Shown: positions 42,851-51,356 of the stretch, one piece after another | How the letters are laid out: every line of letters begins with the position of its first letter | How positions within the stretch are numbered: the first letter of the stretch is position 1 | Source: Jeotgalibacillus marinus | Lineage (GTDB): Bacteria; Bacillota; Bacilli; Bacillales; Jeotgalibacillaceae | Reading direction: 5' to 3' | NCBI RefSeq assembly: GCF_040801915.1 | Contig: NZ_JBFMIA010000001.1 | Span: forward strand, 124,001 to 188,000 | DNA length: 64,000 bases | Position numbers and translations under genes: made by a program | The notes under the pieces: generated by a model | The model's database searches: none | What the model saw: only the letters and a program-made list of their open reading frames with translations | Told to the model about the DNA's origin: nothing

Positions 42851-43633
42851 TTATTCTGTTTGATCATTGTCAAACCATTTCTTTGCTAGTTCATCAATCT
42901 CTCCTGATTCTTTGAGTTCCTCGAGAACTTCATCAAATTGCTTTGTCCATTCGCTTTCTTTTGGAAAAGCAATGGCAGATCCTGCTTCTTGTTCTTCTAC
43001 CTCGATGACTTCACCTCGAAGTTCATCATCTCCTTGTAAATACCCTTCAGCCACTATATTTTCTACAATAATCGCATCAAATCGTTCGTTTGCTACATCC
43101 TGCATTAATTCAGGAATTCGGTTACGTGTTTCAACGGTCAGATGCATTTCCTTACCTAGATCATCTGCAAATTCTTGTTGTATCGATCCAAGCTGAACAC
43201 CAACTGTTTTTCCTTCCAAATCCTCAACGGTCGAAATATCGCTTCCATCTAGTGAAATGAGTAAGTCTTTCGCAACGTAATAAACGTCTGTAAATTCAAC
43301 ATTTTCCTTGCGTTCTTCCGTAGGCGTCATCGCAGACATAACGAAATCTACCTGACCATTAGATAAAGCTGTTACAAGACCACTAAAATCCATGTCTTGT
43401 ATTTTAATATCGAAACCTAACTCATCAGCAATTAAATTCGCCAAGTCTACATCATATCCAATGATTTCATCACCTACTGCTGTATCGACATATTCAAACG
43501 GTTTGTAATCAGCCGATGTCCCCATTGTTAGCGTAGGTTTATATCCATCAGATTCTTGCCCTTCATCTGATACTCCACAAGCTGCAAGAACCATTGATGT
43601 TGCTACCGTCATCGTTAAAAGTGTTTTCTTCAT
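42851..43633 (-). CDS. artP: Amino-acid ABC transporter, substrate-binding lipoprotein
   Basis: The 260-residue binding protein has a lipoprotein signal (VLAACG, Cys about 19) and the SBP_bac_3 fold: TMGTSADYKPFEYVD, IIGYDVDLANLIADELG and DFVMSAMTPTEERKENVEF. These resemble arginine, lysine or glutamine binders. I start it at the second ATG (43633), which has GGAGG at a proper 8-base distance; the first is too close. It is the first gene of the artPQR operon. Confidence 0.92.
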   Translation of the reverse strand: MKKTLLTMTVATSMVLAACGVSDEGQESDGYKPTLTMGTSADYKPFEYVDTAVGDEIIGYDVDLANLIADELGFDIKIQDMDFSGLVTALSNGQVDFVMSAMTPTEERKENVEFTDVYYVAKDLLISLDGSDISTVEDLEGKTVGVQLGSIQQEFADDLGKEMHLTVETRNRIPELMQDVANERFDAIIVENIVAEGYLQGDDELRGEVIEVEEQEAGSAIAFPKESEWTKQFDEVLEELKESGEIDELAKKWFDNDQTE

Positions 43634-43798
43634 TTTCATTCCTCCAAATTATTTTTGTATTTTAATACATATTTATGAATATTTATTATTATTGTATTCT
43701 ATCATTCTCTTAAAAATATGCAATACCTTTTTGCTAAATGAATAAATATAAAATTTTCTGACAATATAACCATAGACATAAAAGAAAGAAAAACAAAA

Positions 43799-43832
43799 AA
43801 ACTGAACGCATGCCAATGCATGCGTTCAGTTT
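43799..43832 (-). terminator. Terminator of brxB
   Basis: A perfect 15-bp stem (43799-43813 with 43818-43832) with a CAAT loop is flanked by an A run on its left side, which gives a T tract on the minus strand, about 100 bp after the brxB stop codon. Confidence 0.85.
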
Positions 43833-43934
43833 AAAAACACTGATTATTTAAGTTTATATTTCGGAGAGTTAAGATTTCTCTCATCCCTTTAGGTTATCAA
43901 ACGGCCTGTCTAAAGAAAACCTCAAAGATAAAGG

Positions 43935-44372
43935 TTATACCTCTTCGCAGTGAACTTCAAATAGTCCTTGAAGGTTTGTGATCACTGACATTGGATCGTG
44001 TCCTTCGATTTCATGGCGTTCTACCATTGATAGGACCTTGCCATCTTTTAATAGTGCAAAAGAGGGTGATGATGGTGGATAGCCTTCGAAATAGCTACGC
44101 GCTTTTGCTGTTGCTTCTTTATCCTGTCCTGCAAAAACCGTTACTAAGCGATCTGGTCGTTTATCATAATGAATAGAATGAGCAGCAGCTGGACGTGCAA
44201 TGCCTCCAGCACAACCACAAACCGAATTTACCATAACAAGCGTGGTCCCTTTTTCTTGAAGCGTACTTTCTACTTCTTCAGGTGTGCGAAGTTGCTGATA
44301 TCCTGCTGTCTCAATTTCTTCTCGTGCTTGACGAACAACATCATTCATAAAAATATTAAAGTCCATACTCAT
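43935..44372 (-). CDS. brxB: Bacilliredoxin BrxB
   Basis: The 145-residue protein removes bacillithiol from S-bacillithiolated proteins. Its active site is the CGC motif (residues 52-54, in NSVCGCAGG), with the conserved cis-Pro segment GYPPSSPSFAL further on. It corresponds to YqiW of B. subtilis. A GGGGAG site is 8 bases ahead of the ATG. It is transcribed alone, beside the mutase genes as in relatives. Confidence 0.94.
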   Translation of the reverse strand: MSMDFNIFMNDVVRQAREEIETAGYQQLRTPEEVESTLQEKGTTLVMVNSVCGCAGGIARPAAAHSIHYDKRPDRLVTVFAGQDKEATAKARSYFEGYPPSSPSFALLKDGKVLSMVERHEIEGHDPMSVITNLQGLFEVHCEEV

Positions 44373-44534
44373 TAGACGTCTCCCCTTTTGGTGGTAATAT
44401 GTATTTTAATAATAGTTCAAGTCGAACATTGAATCAACTTATTTAGATTTTCGTTTGATTAAACGATTACTTTTTGATAACAATGGATATACTATTATTG
44501 ATTCTAGTTTTTACCCCTAACTCCCTAGATGGTT

Positions 44535-44566
44535 GGATGGTTTCTCCCCCGAGACCATCCTTTTTT
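44535..44566 (+). repeat. Hairpin at the end of meaB
   Basis: GGATGGTTTC and GAGACCATCC form a 10-bp stem with one G-U pair and a six-base loop. The T run lies on the plus-strand side, which is wrong for stopping meaB transcription, unless an unseen rightward transcript exists. It may protect the 3' end of the mutA-mutB-meaB message. Confidence 0.5.
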
Positions 44567-45602
44567 ATGGTGTAAATAGCGTTTCAACCGCCTCTGCTGG
44601 TGAAACCTCTCCAACAATCACACCCTCTTTTAAGCGACGTAATTCCTCTTTGCGACCATCTATGTTCATAAACTCATCGAACAACCGATCGTGAATCATT
44701 TGCTTCATCCAATCGAGAGACTGAGATTTACGGCGATCTTCCATCACACCACTTTCTGATATTTCTTCAATAAACCGCTCAATCAATTCCCAGATCTCAA
44801 CAATCCCCTCGCCTTTAATTGCAGAACACGTAATAGCTTTTGTTTGCCAACCTTTTGTTGCGGGCTGTAGGTAATGTAAAAGTTGACGGTACTCATTTCG
44901 TGCTTTTGTAGCACGGACTTTATTGTCTCCGTCTGCCTTATTGATCACAATAGCATCCACGAGTTCCATGATTCCTTTTTTCATGCCCTGTAGTTCATCA
45001 CCACCACCAGTTAAGGCAAGTAATAAGAAGAAGTCAACCATTCCACGGACCATGACTTCACTCTGTCCAACACCTACTGTTTCAACTAAAATAATGTCAT
45101 AGCTAGCTGCTTCACACAGGAGTATCGTTTCACGTGTCATTCTGTGTACACCACCAAGAGTTCCTGCTGTTGGACTCGGACGAATAAAGACATTTTGATG
45201 ATGCGAAAGTTCTTCCATTCTCGTCTTGTCTCCTAAAATACTTCCTCCGGATAACGAAGAACTAGGGTCGATGGCTAACACAGCGATTTTATGATCTTCT
45301 TGAACGAGTTTTTTACCAAACGCTTCTATCCATGTACTTTTACCCGCTCCTGGAACACCTGTTATTCCTATACGAATACTTTTTCCTGTGTTTGGTAACA
45401 GGAGTTGAATAAGCTGTGCTGCTTTCTTTCTGTGTTTATTCGCTCTACTTTCAACAAGTGTGATTCCACTTGCTAATGCTTTGCGATCGCCATTAATGAT
45501 CGACTGAGCAAGCTCTTCAATAGACCACTCATCATTGTCTATTTTCTTAAACACTCTCTTTTTTAAGCGCTTCTGTTGTGAAGAATGATTGATGTCAGAC
45601 AT
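44565..45602 (-). CDS. meaB: MeaB-family GTPase chaperone of methylmalonyl-CoA mutase
   Basis: The 345-residue G3E GTPase protects and reloads methylmalonyl-CoA mutase. The P-loop is GVPGAGKSTWIEAFG, followed by AIDPSSSLSGGSILGDKTRM, VETVGVGQSEV and the base-recognition NKADGDN. I start it at the ATG at 45602, which overlaps the mutB stop by 8 bases and has GGAG just upstream; the frame is open six codons more. It completes the mutA-mutB-meaB operon. Confidence 0.93.
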   Translation of the reverse strand: MSDINHSSQQKRLKKRVFKKIDNDEWSIEELAQSIINGDRKALASGITLVESRANKHRKKAAQLIQLLLPNTGKSIRIGITGVPGAGKSTWIEAFGKKLVQEDHKIAVLAIDPSSSLSGGSILGDKTRMEELSHHQNVFIRPSPTAGTLGGVHRMTRETILLCEAASYDIILVETVGVGQSEVMVRGMVDFFLLLALTGGGDELQGMKKGIMELVDAIVINKADGDNKVRATKARNEYRQLLHYLQPATKGWQTKAITCSAIKGEGIVEIWELIERFIEEISESGVMEDRRKSQSLDWMKQMIHDRLFDEFMNIDGRKEELRRLKEGVIVGEVSPAEAVETLFTP

Positions 45603-47751
45603 CCTGCTCCACTTCCTCATACCCTAGTCGGCGATAAATCTCTACAATGACTTTTTCCGCAGCAACAGGAATGACTGTTCCAGGTCCAAAAATCGCAGTT
45701 GCTCCATTTTCTAAAAGGAATGGATAATCTTGAGCAGGGATCACACCGCCTATGACAACAATAATTTCTTCTTTACCCCATTTTTTAAGTTCTTTTATAA
45801 GAGCTGGTAGTAAGGTTTTATGTCCAGCTGCGAGTGAACTCACACCAATCACATGTACATCATTTTCAATCGCTTGTAATGCTGTTTCCTCGGGGGTTTG
45901 GAATAATGGACCAATATCAACATCAAATCCTAAATCTGCAAATGCTGTAGCGATTACTTTCGCCCCGCGGTCGTGTCCATCTTGTCCCATTTTGGCAATT
46001 AAGATTCGCGGTCGTCTTCCTTCAGCTTCTAAAAATTCTTCTGACATTTCTCTCACATAATCAATGTCTTCTGCATTCGAGAACGATTGGCTATAAACCC
46101 CGCTTACAGAACGAATAATTGCGCGGTGGCGGCCATGTACCTTTTCGATAGCTGTTGAGATTTCACCTAGAGTCGCTCGAACTCGTGCTGCCTCAATAGC
46201 CAGAGCCAACAAGTTTCCTTCACCTGATTCAACTCCACGCGTAATACCATCTAGTTTTTCTTTTACTTCATCTTCGTTTCGATTTTCTCTTACTTGTTCA
46301 AGTCGAGCAATCTGACTTTTTCTTACGGCTTCATTATCAATCGATAAAATATCCATTGAATCCTCTTTATCAAGTCGATATTGATTAACACCAATAATAA
46401 CTTCTTTCCCTGAATCAATTTTCGCTTGGCGTTTAGCTGCTGCTTCTTCAATTTTCATTTTCGGTAAACCGGTTTCAATTGCTTTTGTCATGCCGCCAAG
46501 TGATTCAATTTCCTCCATGTGTTTCCACGCTTTTGTCATGAGCTGATCAGTCAGTGTCTCAACATAATACGAACCTCCCCATGGATCAATCACATCGGTT
46601 ATCCCAGTCTCCTCTTGTAAGAAGAGCTGTGTGTTACGTGCAATTCGTGCAGAGAAATCCGTTGGTAGTGCAATCGCTTCATCCAATGCATTGGTGTGAA
46701 GTGATTGCGTATGCCCCATCGCCGCAGCATGTGCCTCAACAAGTGTACGCATGACGTTATTAAATGGATCCTGCTCAGTCAATGACCAACCTGATGTTTG
46801 CGAATGCGTCCTTAGTGCAAGCGATTTATTATTTTTCGGCTCAAAATCAGACATAAGTGTCGCCCACATGCGTCTCGCAGCCCTCATTTTCGCGACTTCC
46901 ATAAAGTAATTCATACCAATTCCCCAGAAAAATGACAACCGAGGTGCAAATTGATCAATCTCAATCCCTGCACTCAATCCCGTCCTAACATATTCAAGTC
47001 CATCTGCTAGCGTATAAGCAAGCTCTAAATCTGCAGGTGCACCTGCTTCTTGCATATGGTAGCCTGAAATACTAATTGAATTAAATTTCGGCATTTCTTT
47101 AGCTGTAAATGAAAAAATATCAGCAATAACCTTCATTGATACTTCTGGAGGGTAAATGTATGTGTTACGCACCATGTATTCTTTTAAAATATCATTTTGA
47201 ATCGTTCCAGATAGCTTGTCAGGTGAAACACCTTGTTCTTCTGCCGCAACGATATAAAACGCCATAATAGGCAATACAGCACCATTCATCGTCATTGAAA
47301 CGGACATTTGATCAAGCGGAATACCATCAAACAAAATTTTCATATCTTCAACCGAATCAATCGCCACGCCCGCTTTTCCAACATCTCCTGTAACGCGAGC
47401 ATGGTCTGAGTCATAGCCTCGATGCGTCGCTAAATCAAACGCCACCGACAACCCTTTTTGACCCATTTCCAAGTTTCTTCTATAAAATGCATTACTTTCT
47501 TCAGCTGTTGAAAATCCTGCATACTGCCTCACCGTCCATGGCCTACTTACATACATACTAGGGTACGGTCCCCGCGTGTATGGAGCGAATCCTGGAAGGT
47601 CATCCATATGTTCAAAAGAATGAATGTCTTCTTTTTTGTATGCAGTACTCACCGGAATTTCTTCATTCGTTTCGATCGTTGCATTTTTAGGTGTATAATT
47701 TTGTTTTAACTTTGACCATTCAAAAGGGCTCTGTTTAAACGACGGTTTCAC
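45595..47751 (-). CDS. mutB: Methylmalonyl-CoA mutase, catalytic (large) subunit
   Basis: The 718-residue B12 enzyme isomerises (R)-methylmalonyl-CoA to succinyl-CoA. The N-terminal TIM barrel holds GFAPYTRGPYPSMYVSRPWT and the substrate residues of LRTHSQTSGWSLTEQDP. The C-terminal cobalamin domain has the D-x-H-x-x-G motif (KMGQDGHDRGAKVIATAF), the dimethylbenzimidazole-off/His-on ligand. It starts at a GTG with GAGGTGA 6 bases ahead, overlapping the mutA stop by 17 bases. Confidence 0.95.
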   Translation of the reverse strand: MKPSFKQSPFEWSKLKQNYTPKNATIETNEEIPVSTAYKKEDIHSFEHMDDLPGFAPYTRGPYPSMYVSRPWTVRQYAGFSTAEESNAFYRRNLEMGQKGLSVAFDLATHRGYDSDHARVTGDVGKAGVAIDSVEDMKILFDGIPLDQMSVSMTMNGAVLPIMAFYIVAAEEQGVSPDKLSGTIQNDILKEYMVRNTYIYPPEVSMKVIADIFSFTAKEMPKFNSISISGYHMQEAGAPADLELAYTLADGLEYVRTGLSAGIEIDQFAPRLSFFWGIGMNYFMEVAKMRAARRMWATLMSDFEPKNNKSLALRTHSQTSGWSLTEQDPFNNVMRTLVEAHAAAMGHTQSLHTNALDEAIALPTDFSARIARNTQLFLQEETGITDVIDPWGGSYYVETLTDQLMTKAWKHMEEIESLGGMTKAIETGLPKMKIEEAAAKRQAKIDSGKEVIIGVNQYRLDKEDSMDILSIDNEAVRKSQIARLEQVRENRNEDEVKEKLDGITRGVESGEGNLLALAIEAARVRATLGEISTAIEKVHGRHRAIIRSVSGVYSQSFSNAEDIDYVREMSEEFLEAEGRRPRILIAKMGQDGHDRGAKVIATAFADLGFDVDIGPLFQTPEETALQAIENDVHVIGVSSLAAGHKTLLPALIKELKKWGKEEIIVVIGGVIPAQDYPFLLENGATAIFGPGTVIPVAAEKVIVEIYRRLGYEEVEQDV

Positions 47752-49504
47752 TTGAATTCACCTCTTCTAGTTGTTTTAGCAAGTCGACTAAAAATAAAAT
47801 CATGTCTTTCCCTTCATAAACAGTTCCTGCTAGACCTGCATCTGTCCATGCAATAAATTGATCTTTTTTCGGTTTCCCCGCAAGATAAAGGTGTTGATTC
47901 TGTGCTTTTGTTGATAACAATCCTTGGACAGATTGCTCATACGCTTGATTCGTTCCACAAACAATTTGAACAGGCGATGTTCCTAATTGATTGGTAATCT
48001 TTGATTTCAAACCTACTGTACTTAATAAACCTTGGATAAAATCCGCTCTTGGCTTGTATTCTTTTAAAAGTCCAAGGCAAATGAGCTCTATGACGGGTAG
48101 AGAATGACTAGCTTGCTTATGTTGTACTTTGGCGACTAGCTGTTCCCACTCCTGTCCTATAGTACGTCTAACCAACGGCGGGATCGCGGAAGAAAGATTA
48201 GACTCATCTTGCCCTTCTATATCGATTTTTTCATATGGAGCATAGCGATTTGTTCCAACAAGCGTTGTTTTACGGGTTGCGCTATCTTGCTTGCGAAGCG
48301 TCCAAATTTGATCGATTTCTTGTTGAAGCCAACCTTTTGTAAGCGCCTCCTGCACTCCACCTTGTTCTTCTATCTGAAGGAAATAGGACCATGCTTGTTC
48401 AGAAAGTTGTTTTGTTAGCGATTCAATGTAAAAAGAACCGCCACCTGGGTCCGATAATCCCTTTAAAAATACTTCTTCTTTTAAAATAAGTTGAAGATTA
48501 CGAGCGATACGGGTAGATAGTGCTAAAGGTTTTTCATATGTAGCATTGAATGGTTCGACATGCTGGTAATTTACGCCACCAAGCGCGGCAGCAAATGCTT
48601 CGTTTCCACTTCTCAAAATATTGACATGTGGATCCTGAACGGTTTTATTCAACGGTGAGCTTTCACTTCCCACTGAGACAGGATGATCTACAACACCATA
48701 ACAGCCAATAAAATGAGTCCATAATGCACGAAAAGCTCGCAACTTAGCAATCTCTAAAAAGAACGTTGATCCCGTTGCAAATTGAATGTGCATACGGCGA
48801 ACAATCTCTTCCACTTTCCAACCTTTCTGAGTAAGATGATTGATGATCCAAGCAGCTTCAGCAAGTGCACTAGCCAACTCTTGAACCGCATTAGCCCCAG
48901 ATTGGTGGTACGGAACAGTTGAAATAACGATTGATTTAACATCTGGTTGAGCAAGAGAAAACTCGTTTAACTGAATCACCCATTGTGAAAGTTTTTCTTC
49001 ATTTAAAAATTGTCCTTTTAATGCTTCTTGTGAAATAAAATCATAGCCAAATACCCCTTTTACTTGATGGTTCTCTTTTAACTCAACAAGTAATGGGCAC
49101 CATTTTTCAAGCATTCTTTCGTCATTGATAAAAATATGAGGAGATTCTTGGAGAGAAAGTAATTGATCCAATTCATCTTTTGACCATGTAGTAGTGTCTC
49201 CTGTATTTTTAAGAGCGATTACATCAGAACCTTTTGACAGCTCTTCTTCCACTCTCTTTTGAATAATAGAGGTGGTATCAGCTGTCACTTGCTGAGCAAC
49301 ATACCAGCTATCACTTTTACTCCACCACCTTGATGGATGGTTATCAGGTGTTGTTGGTTGCTGTGTATATAAAGGCTGCAAAGTCAGCCCTTCATAAGTA
49401 TTTGTATGTAAATCTTGAAATGAACATCCTTTTAGAGATGATTCAACTAACGTTTGCCACTGTTTGATCGTATACGATTCAAAAGCATACTTTTTTTCTC
49501 TCAT
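47735..49504 (-). CDS. mutA: Methylmalonyl-CoA mutase, small subunit
   Basis: The protein (589 residues from the ATG at 49504) is a MutB-like subunit without a cobalamin motif: the C-terminal region lacks D-x-H-x-x-G. The barrel part shows DPGGGSFYIESLTKQLSEQA and GTNRYAPYEK. The start is uncertain: 49504 gives the usual N-terminus (YTIKQWQTLVESSLKG near residue 12), while the frame is open to an ATG at 49570; neither has a good ribosome binding site. A heterodimeric mutase is usual in actinobacteria and in some Bacillaceae. It is the first gene of the operon. Confidence 0.9.
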   Translation of the reverse strand: MREKKYAFESYTIKQWQTLVESSLKGCSFQDLHTNTYEGLTLQPLYTQQPTTPDNHPSRWWSKSDSWYVAQQVTADTTSIIQKRVEEELSKGSDVIALKNTGDTTTWSKDELDQLLSLQESPHIFINDERMLEKWCPLLVELKENHQVKGVFGYDFISQEALKGQFLNEEKLSQWVIQLNEFSLAQPDVKSIVISTVPYHQSGANAVQELASALAEAAWIINHLTQKGWKVEEIVRRMHIQFATGSTFFLEIAKLRAFRALWTHFIGCYGVVDHPVSVGSESSPLNKTVQDPHVNILRSGNEAFAAALGGVNYQHVEPFNATYEKPLALSTRIARNLQLILKEEVFLKGLSDPGGGSFYIESLTKQLSEQAWSYFLQIEEQGGVQEALTKGWLQQEIDQIWTLRKQDSATRKTTLVGTNRYAPYEKIDIEGQDESNLSSAIPPLVRRTIGQEWEQLVAKVQHKQASHSLPVIELICLGLLKEYKPRADFIQGLLSTVGLKSKITNQLGTSPVQIVCGTNQAYEQSVQGLLSTKAQNQHLYLAGKPKKDQFIAWTDAGLAGTVYEGKDMILFLVDLLKQLEEVNSSETVV

Positions 49505-49831
49505 GTTGTTGCTGCTAAATGCAGCTTCCCTCCCCAATAGTGTAATCGCTTTCAATTCTATTACTCTCATTTTAGTACAAAGAGCTTAGTGATGGAAGTC
49601 ATTCAGTTAATTTAGAAGGTTCTACGCAAAGCGTGAAGTGAAATCATCATAGAAAAAATGCGGAGGGGATGTTTGTAAAGTTTGATCAAAAACACCTCAC
49701 AAAACCAAATATTATGATTAATAAAAAGAATCCATTTTGAAAAAAATTGATCAAAAGTATAATAAAGGGGTACAACGGTGCAACTTTTTTATAAACGGTT
49801 AATCTTTATTTCAAATCAACAATTTGTATAT

Positions 49832-50115
49832 TTATCTTCTATTTCCCTTCGTGTATGCTTCGTTTGCTTCTTCAAAACTTACACCAAACTCATCAGCACT
49901 TCTTGTGTTACTTCGTCCTCGTCCTTCAATTCTCCAGGCTCTACATCATAAAAAATATCAATCCAACGGAAATACATGTCTAATTGTTCAGCACTCGGAT
50001 AATCTTCTTCTGCTTTCGGTAGATCGATATTCATTACCGGTCCATATTTATAGTTATATTCATGATCTGAATAGTCACCTGCATTTATGTTCAGAGCATC
50101 TTCATGTGAATTCAT
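49832..50115 (-). pseudogene. Small acidic protein gene with a frameshift, relative of the gene at 2033-2158
   Basis: The frame from the ATG at 50115 begins MNSHEDALNINAGDYSDHEY and runs 73 residues to about EVTQEV. A single missing base near 49893 then diverts it to an early stop. In the next frame the expected end follows: ADEFGVSFEEANEAY and a short basic tail, to a stop at 49832. The repaired protein would have about 94 residues. The end matches the 41-residue gene at 2.1 kb. Sequencing error or true inactivation cannot be told apart here. Confidence 0.65.
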
Positions 50116-50136
50116 TCACAAAAATACTAATTATCA

Positions 50137-50256
50137 TTACTTTAAACGACCGTATTCCAGAAACAATTGTTCATTGATCATCGGCTGCACTTGTTGTGAA
50201 AAGAATCGATAAATTAATTTACCTTCTATTTTTACTTTTGAATTGCTATTTAACAT
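50137..50256 (-). CDS. Small protein of unknown function, 39 residues
   Basis: A frame from ATG at 50256 to TAA at 50137 encodes MLNSNSKVKIEGKLIYRFFS and then QQVQPMINEQLFLEYGRLK. The composition is protein-like (hydrophobic and basic residues in helical spacing). It lies 21 bp upstream of the frameshifted small gene in the same direction, so they may form a two-gene unit. The ribosome binding site is poor. No family is recognised. Confidence 0.45.
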   Translation of the reverse strand: MLNSNSKVKIEGKLIYRFFSQQVQPMINEQLFLEYGRLK

Positions 50257-50300
50257 TTTTCTAGACTTTTCTTAATACAATTCTTTTAGAGGTGATGATA

Positions 50301-50741
50301 TTGGCAAGAGTAAAATATACTGACAGTGACATTGCTTTAGTGGCAAGGATGATGAGGGCAGAAGCCGAAGGTGAAGGGCGACTAGGCATGCTTATGGTTG
50401 GTAATGTAATTGTAAATCGACTAAAAGCAAATTGTTTAGATTTTGATGCTTTAAGATCAATATCGGATGTGATCTATCAAGTACAAGGAGGAAATTATTC
50501 TTTTGAAGCAGTACAAAAAGGGAATGTTTTTTATAACAGAGCAAGAGGTGTAGAAAAAAAATTAGCCAAACAAACCTTAGACTATTGGAGGGAGCATCCT
50601 TCCAAGTATGCTCTTTGGTATTTTAATCCTTATGGTGAATGTCCACCTACATGGTACGATCAACCATTTACAGGACAATATAAACAACATTGTTATTATG
50701 AACCACAGGCTAATACATGCGAAGGTGCTTATAGGTGGTAG
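50301..50741 (+). CDS. cwlJ: Cell-wall hydrolase of the SleB/CwlJ type
   Basis: The 146-residue enzyme is a Hydrolase_2 protein that cleaves spore cortex peptidoglycan during germination. The catalytic Glu lies in MMRAEAEGEGRLGMLMVGNV, and the C-terminal part has WYFNPYGECPPTWYDQPF, as in CwlJ. There is no signal peptide, as expected for CwlJ, which is made in the mother cell and held in the coat. I start it at the TTG at 50301, 6 bases after AGAGGTG; GTG 50292 and ATG 50295 lie within or too near that site. No gerQ gene is nearby. Confidence 0.88.
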   Translation: MARVKYTDSDIALVARMMRAEAEGEGRLGMLMVGNVIVNRLKANCLDFDALRSISDVIYQVQGGNYSFEAVQKGNVFYNRARGVEKKLAKQTLDYWREHPSKYALWYFNPYGECPPTWYDQPFTGQYKQHCYYEPQANTCEGAYRW

Positions 50742-50797
50742 AAGAAACCCACACACATGAAGTGAACCCAAAAAGTGAGACACTTTAATGCAGGAAA

Positions 50798-50832
50798 AAA
50801 CGAGCCTCTAGAATCCCTTCTAGGGCTCGTTT
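50798..50832 (+). terminator. Terminator of cwlJ
   Basis: AAACGAGCC-T-CTAGAA pairs with TTCTAGGGCTCGTTT, a 15-bp stem with one bulged base, about 55 bp after the cwlJ stop codon. The T tract after the stem is short. Confidence 0.65.
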
Positions 50833-50959
50833 CGCATGGAGGGTGATATTTTTGACCCCCTACATTGTGCTACACATTCTTTCATGTGTTTTCCTCAATA
50901 AGTATCGATTATCATTTTGATCTTTTAAAATTTTAATTGTATACTTGCTAGATTTTTTA

Positions 50960-50991
50960 GATCGTATCAAAATTGATACAGTCTTTTTTTT
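50960..50991 (+). terminator. Hairpin with a T run beside the IS6 end
   Basis: GTATCAA-AA-TTGATAC with flanking complementary bases is followed by AGTC and eight T residues, ending directly at the IS6-type terminal repeat. Nothing clear is encoded upstream of it. Confidence 0.5.
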
Positions 50992-51005
50992 GGTTCTGGT
51001 GCAAA
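50992..51005 (+). mobile_element. Isolated IS6-family terminal repeat
   Basis: GGTTCTGGTGCAAA is identical to the end of the IS6-type remnant at 14948-14961. No transposase similarity is recognisable after it, so only an end (or a solo site left by recombination) remains. Confidence 0.6.
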
Positions 51006-51057
51006 CACATTGGTTTAAGGGGTACCGCCAACATTTTAACGGCAACTGAGATGGCTT

Positions 51058-51097
51058 CTTGATGGGTTTGCTTTTCATCAAAAACAAACCCATCAAG
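51058..51097. repeat. Perfect 13-bp inverted repeat
   Basis: CTTGATGGGTTTG (51058-51070) is repeated in inverse at 51085-51097, and TTTT/AAAA in the loop extends the stem. There is no T tract after it. It lies between the IS6 end and the small secreted peptide gene. Confidence 0.6.
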
Positions 51098-51230
51098 CCG
51101 TACATGCGAAAATCATTCTGTAAAAAAATCGTAGAGGAAGAAGGAATTTGAAAAAAAGACGCAAACGATTTCCGTTGTTGTATACTTCTATTGCAAGTCA
51201 ACTTGTTTAAAATGTTTAGGGGGATTCAGT

Positions 51231-51356
51231 ATGGGAAAATTAGTAATGAAAATGTTTTTAATCACTCTATTAGTATTTAGCATGTACGTTCCTTCGGGTG
51301 CTTCTGCTGAAACAGATGAGACTAACGATGACAATGGAATGACTATTTCAAAGTAA
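51231..51356 (+). CDS. Small secreted peptide, 41 residues
   Basis: An ATG at 51231, 7 bases after AGGGGG, encodes MGKLVMKMFLITLLVFSMYV followed by PSGASA and a 15-residue acidic tail, ETDETNDDNGMTISK. This is a signal peptide (basic start, hydrophobic core, ASA cleavage site) with a very short mature part, the layout of exported signalling peptides such as Phr or of secreted processing products. No Rap-type gene is upstream. It ends one base before the nhaC stop, converging on it. A real gene is likely from the ribosome binding site and signal; the function is unknown. Confidence 0.6.
   Translation: MGKLVMKMFLITLLVFSMYVPSGASAETDETNDDNGMTISK

Noticed and set aside
48754..48954. 66-codon minus-strand frame inside mutA in another frame
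   Set aside because: Shadow of the mutA reading frame with no start signal.
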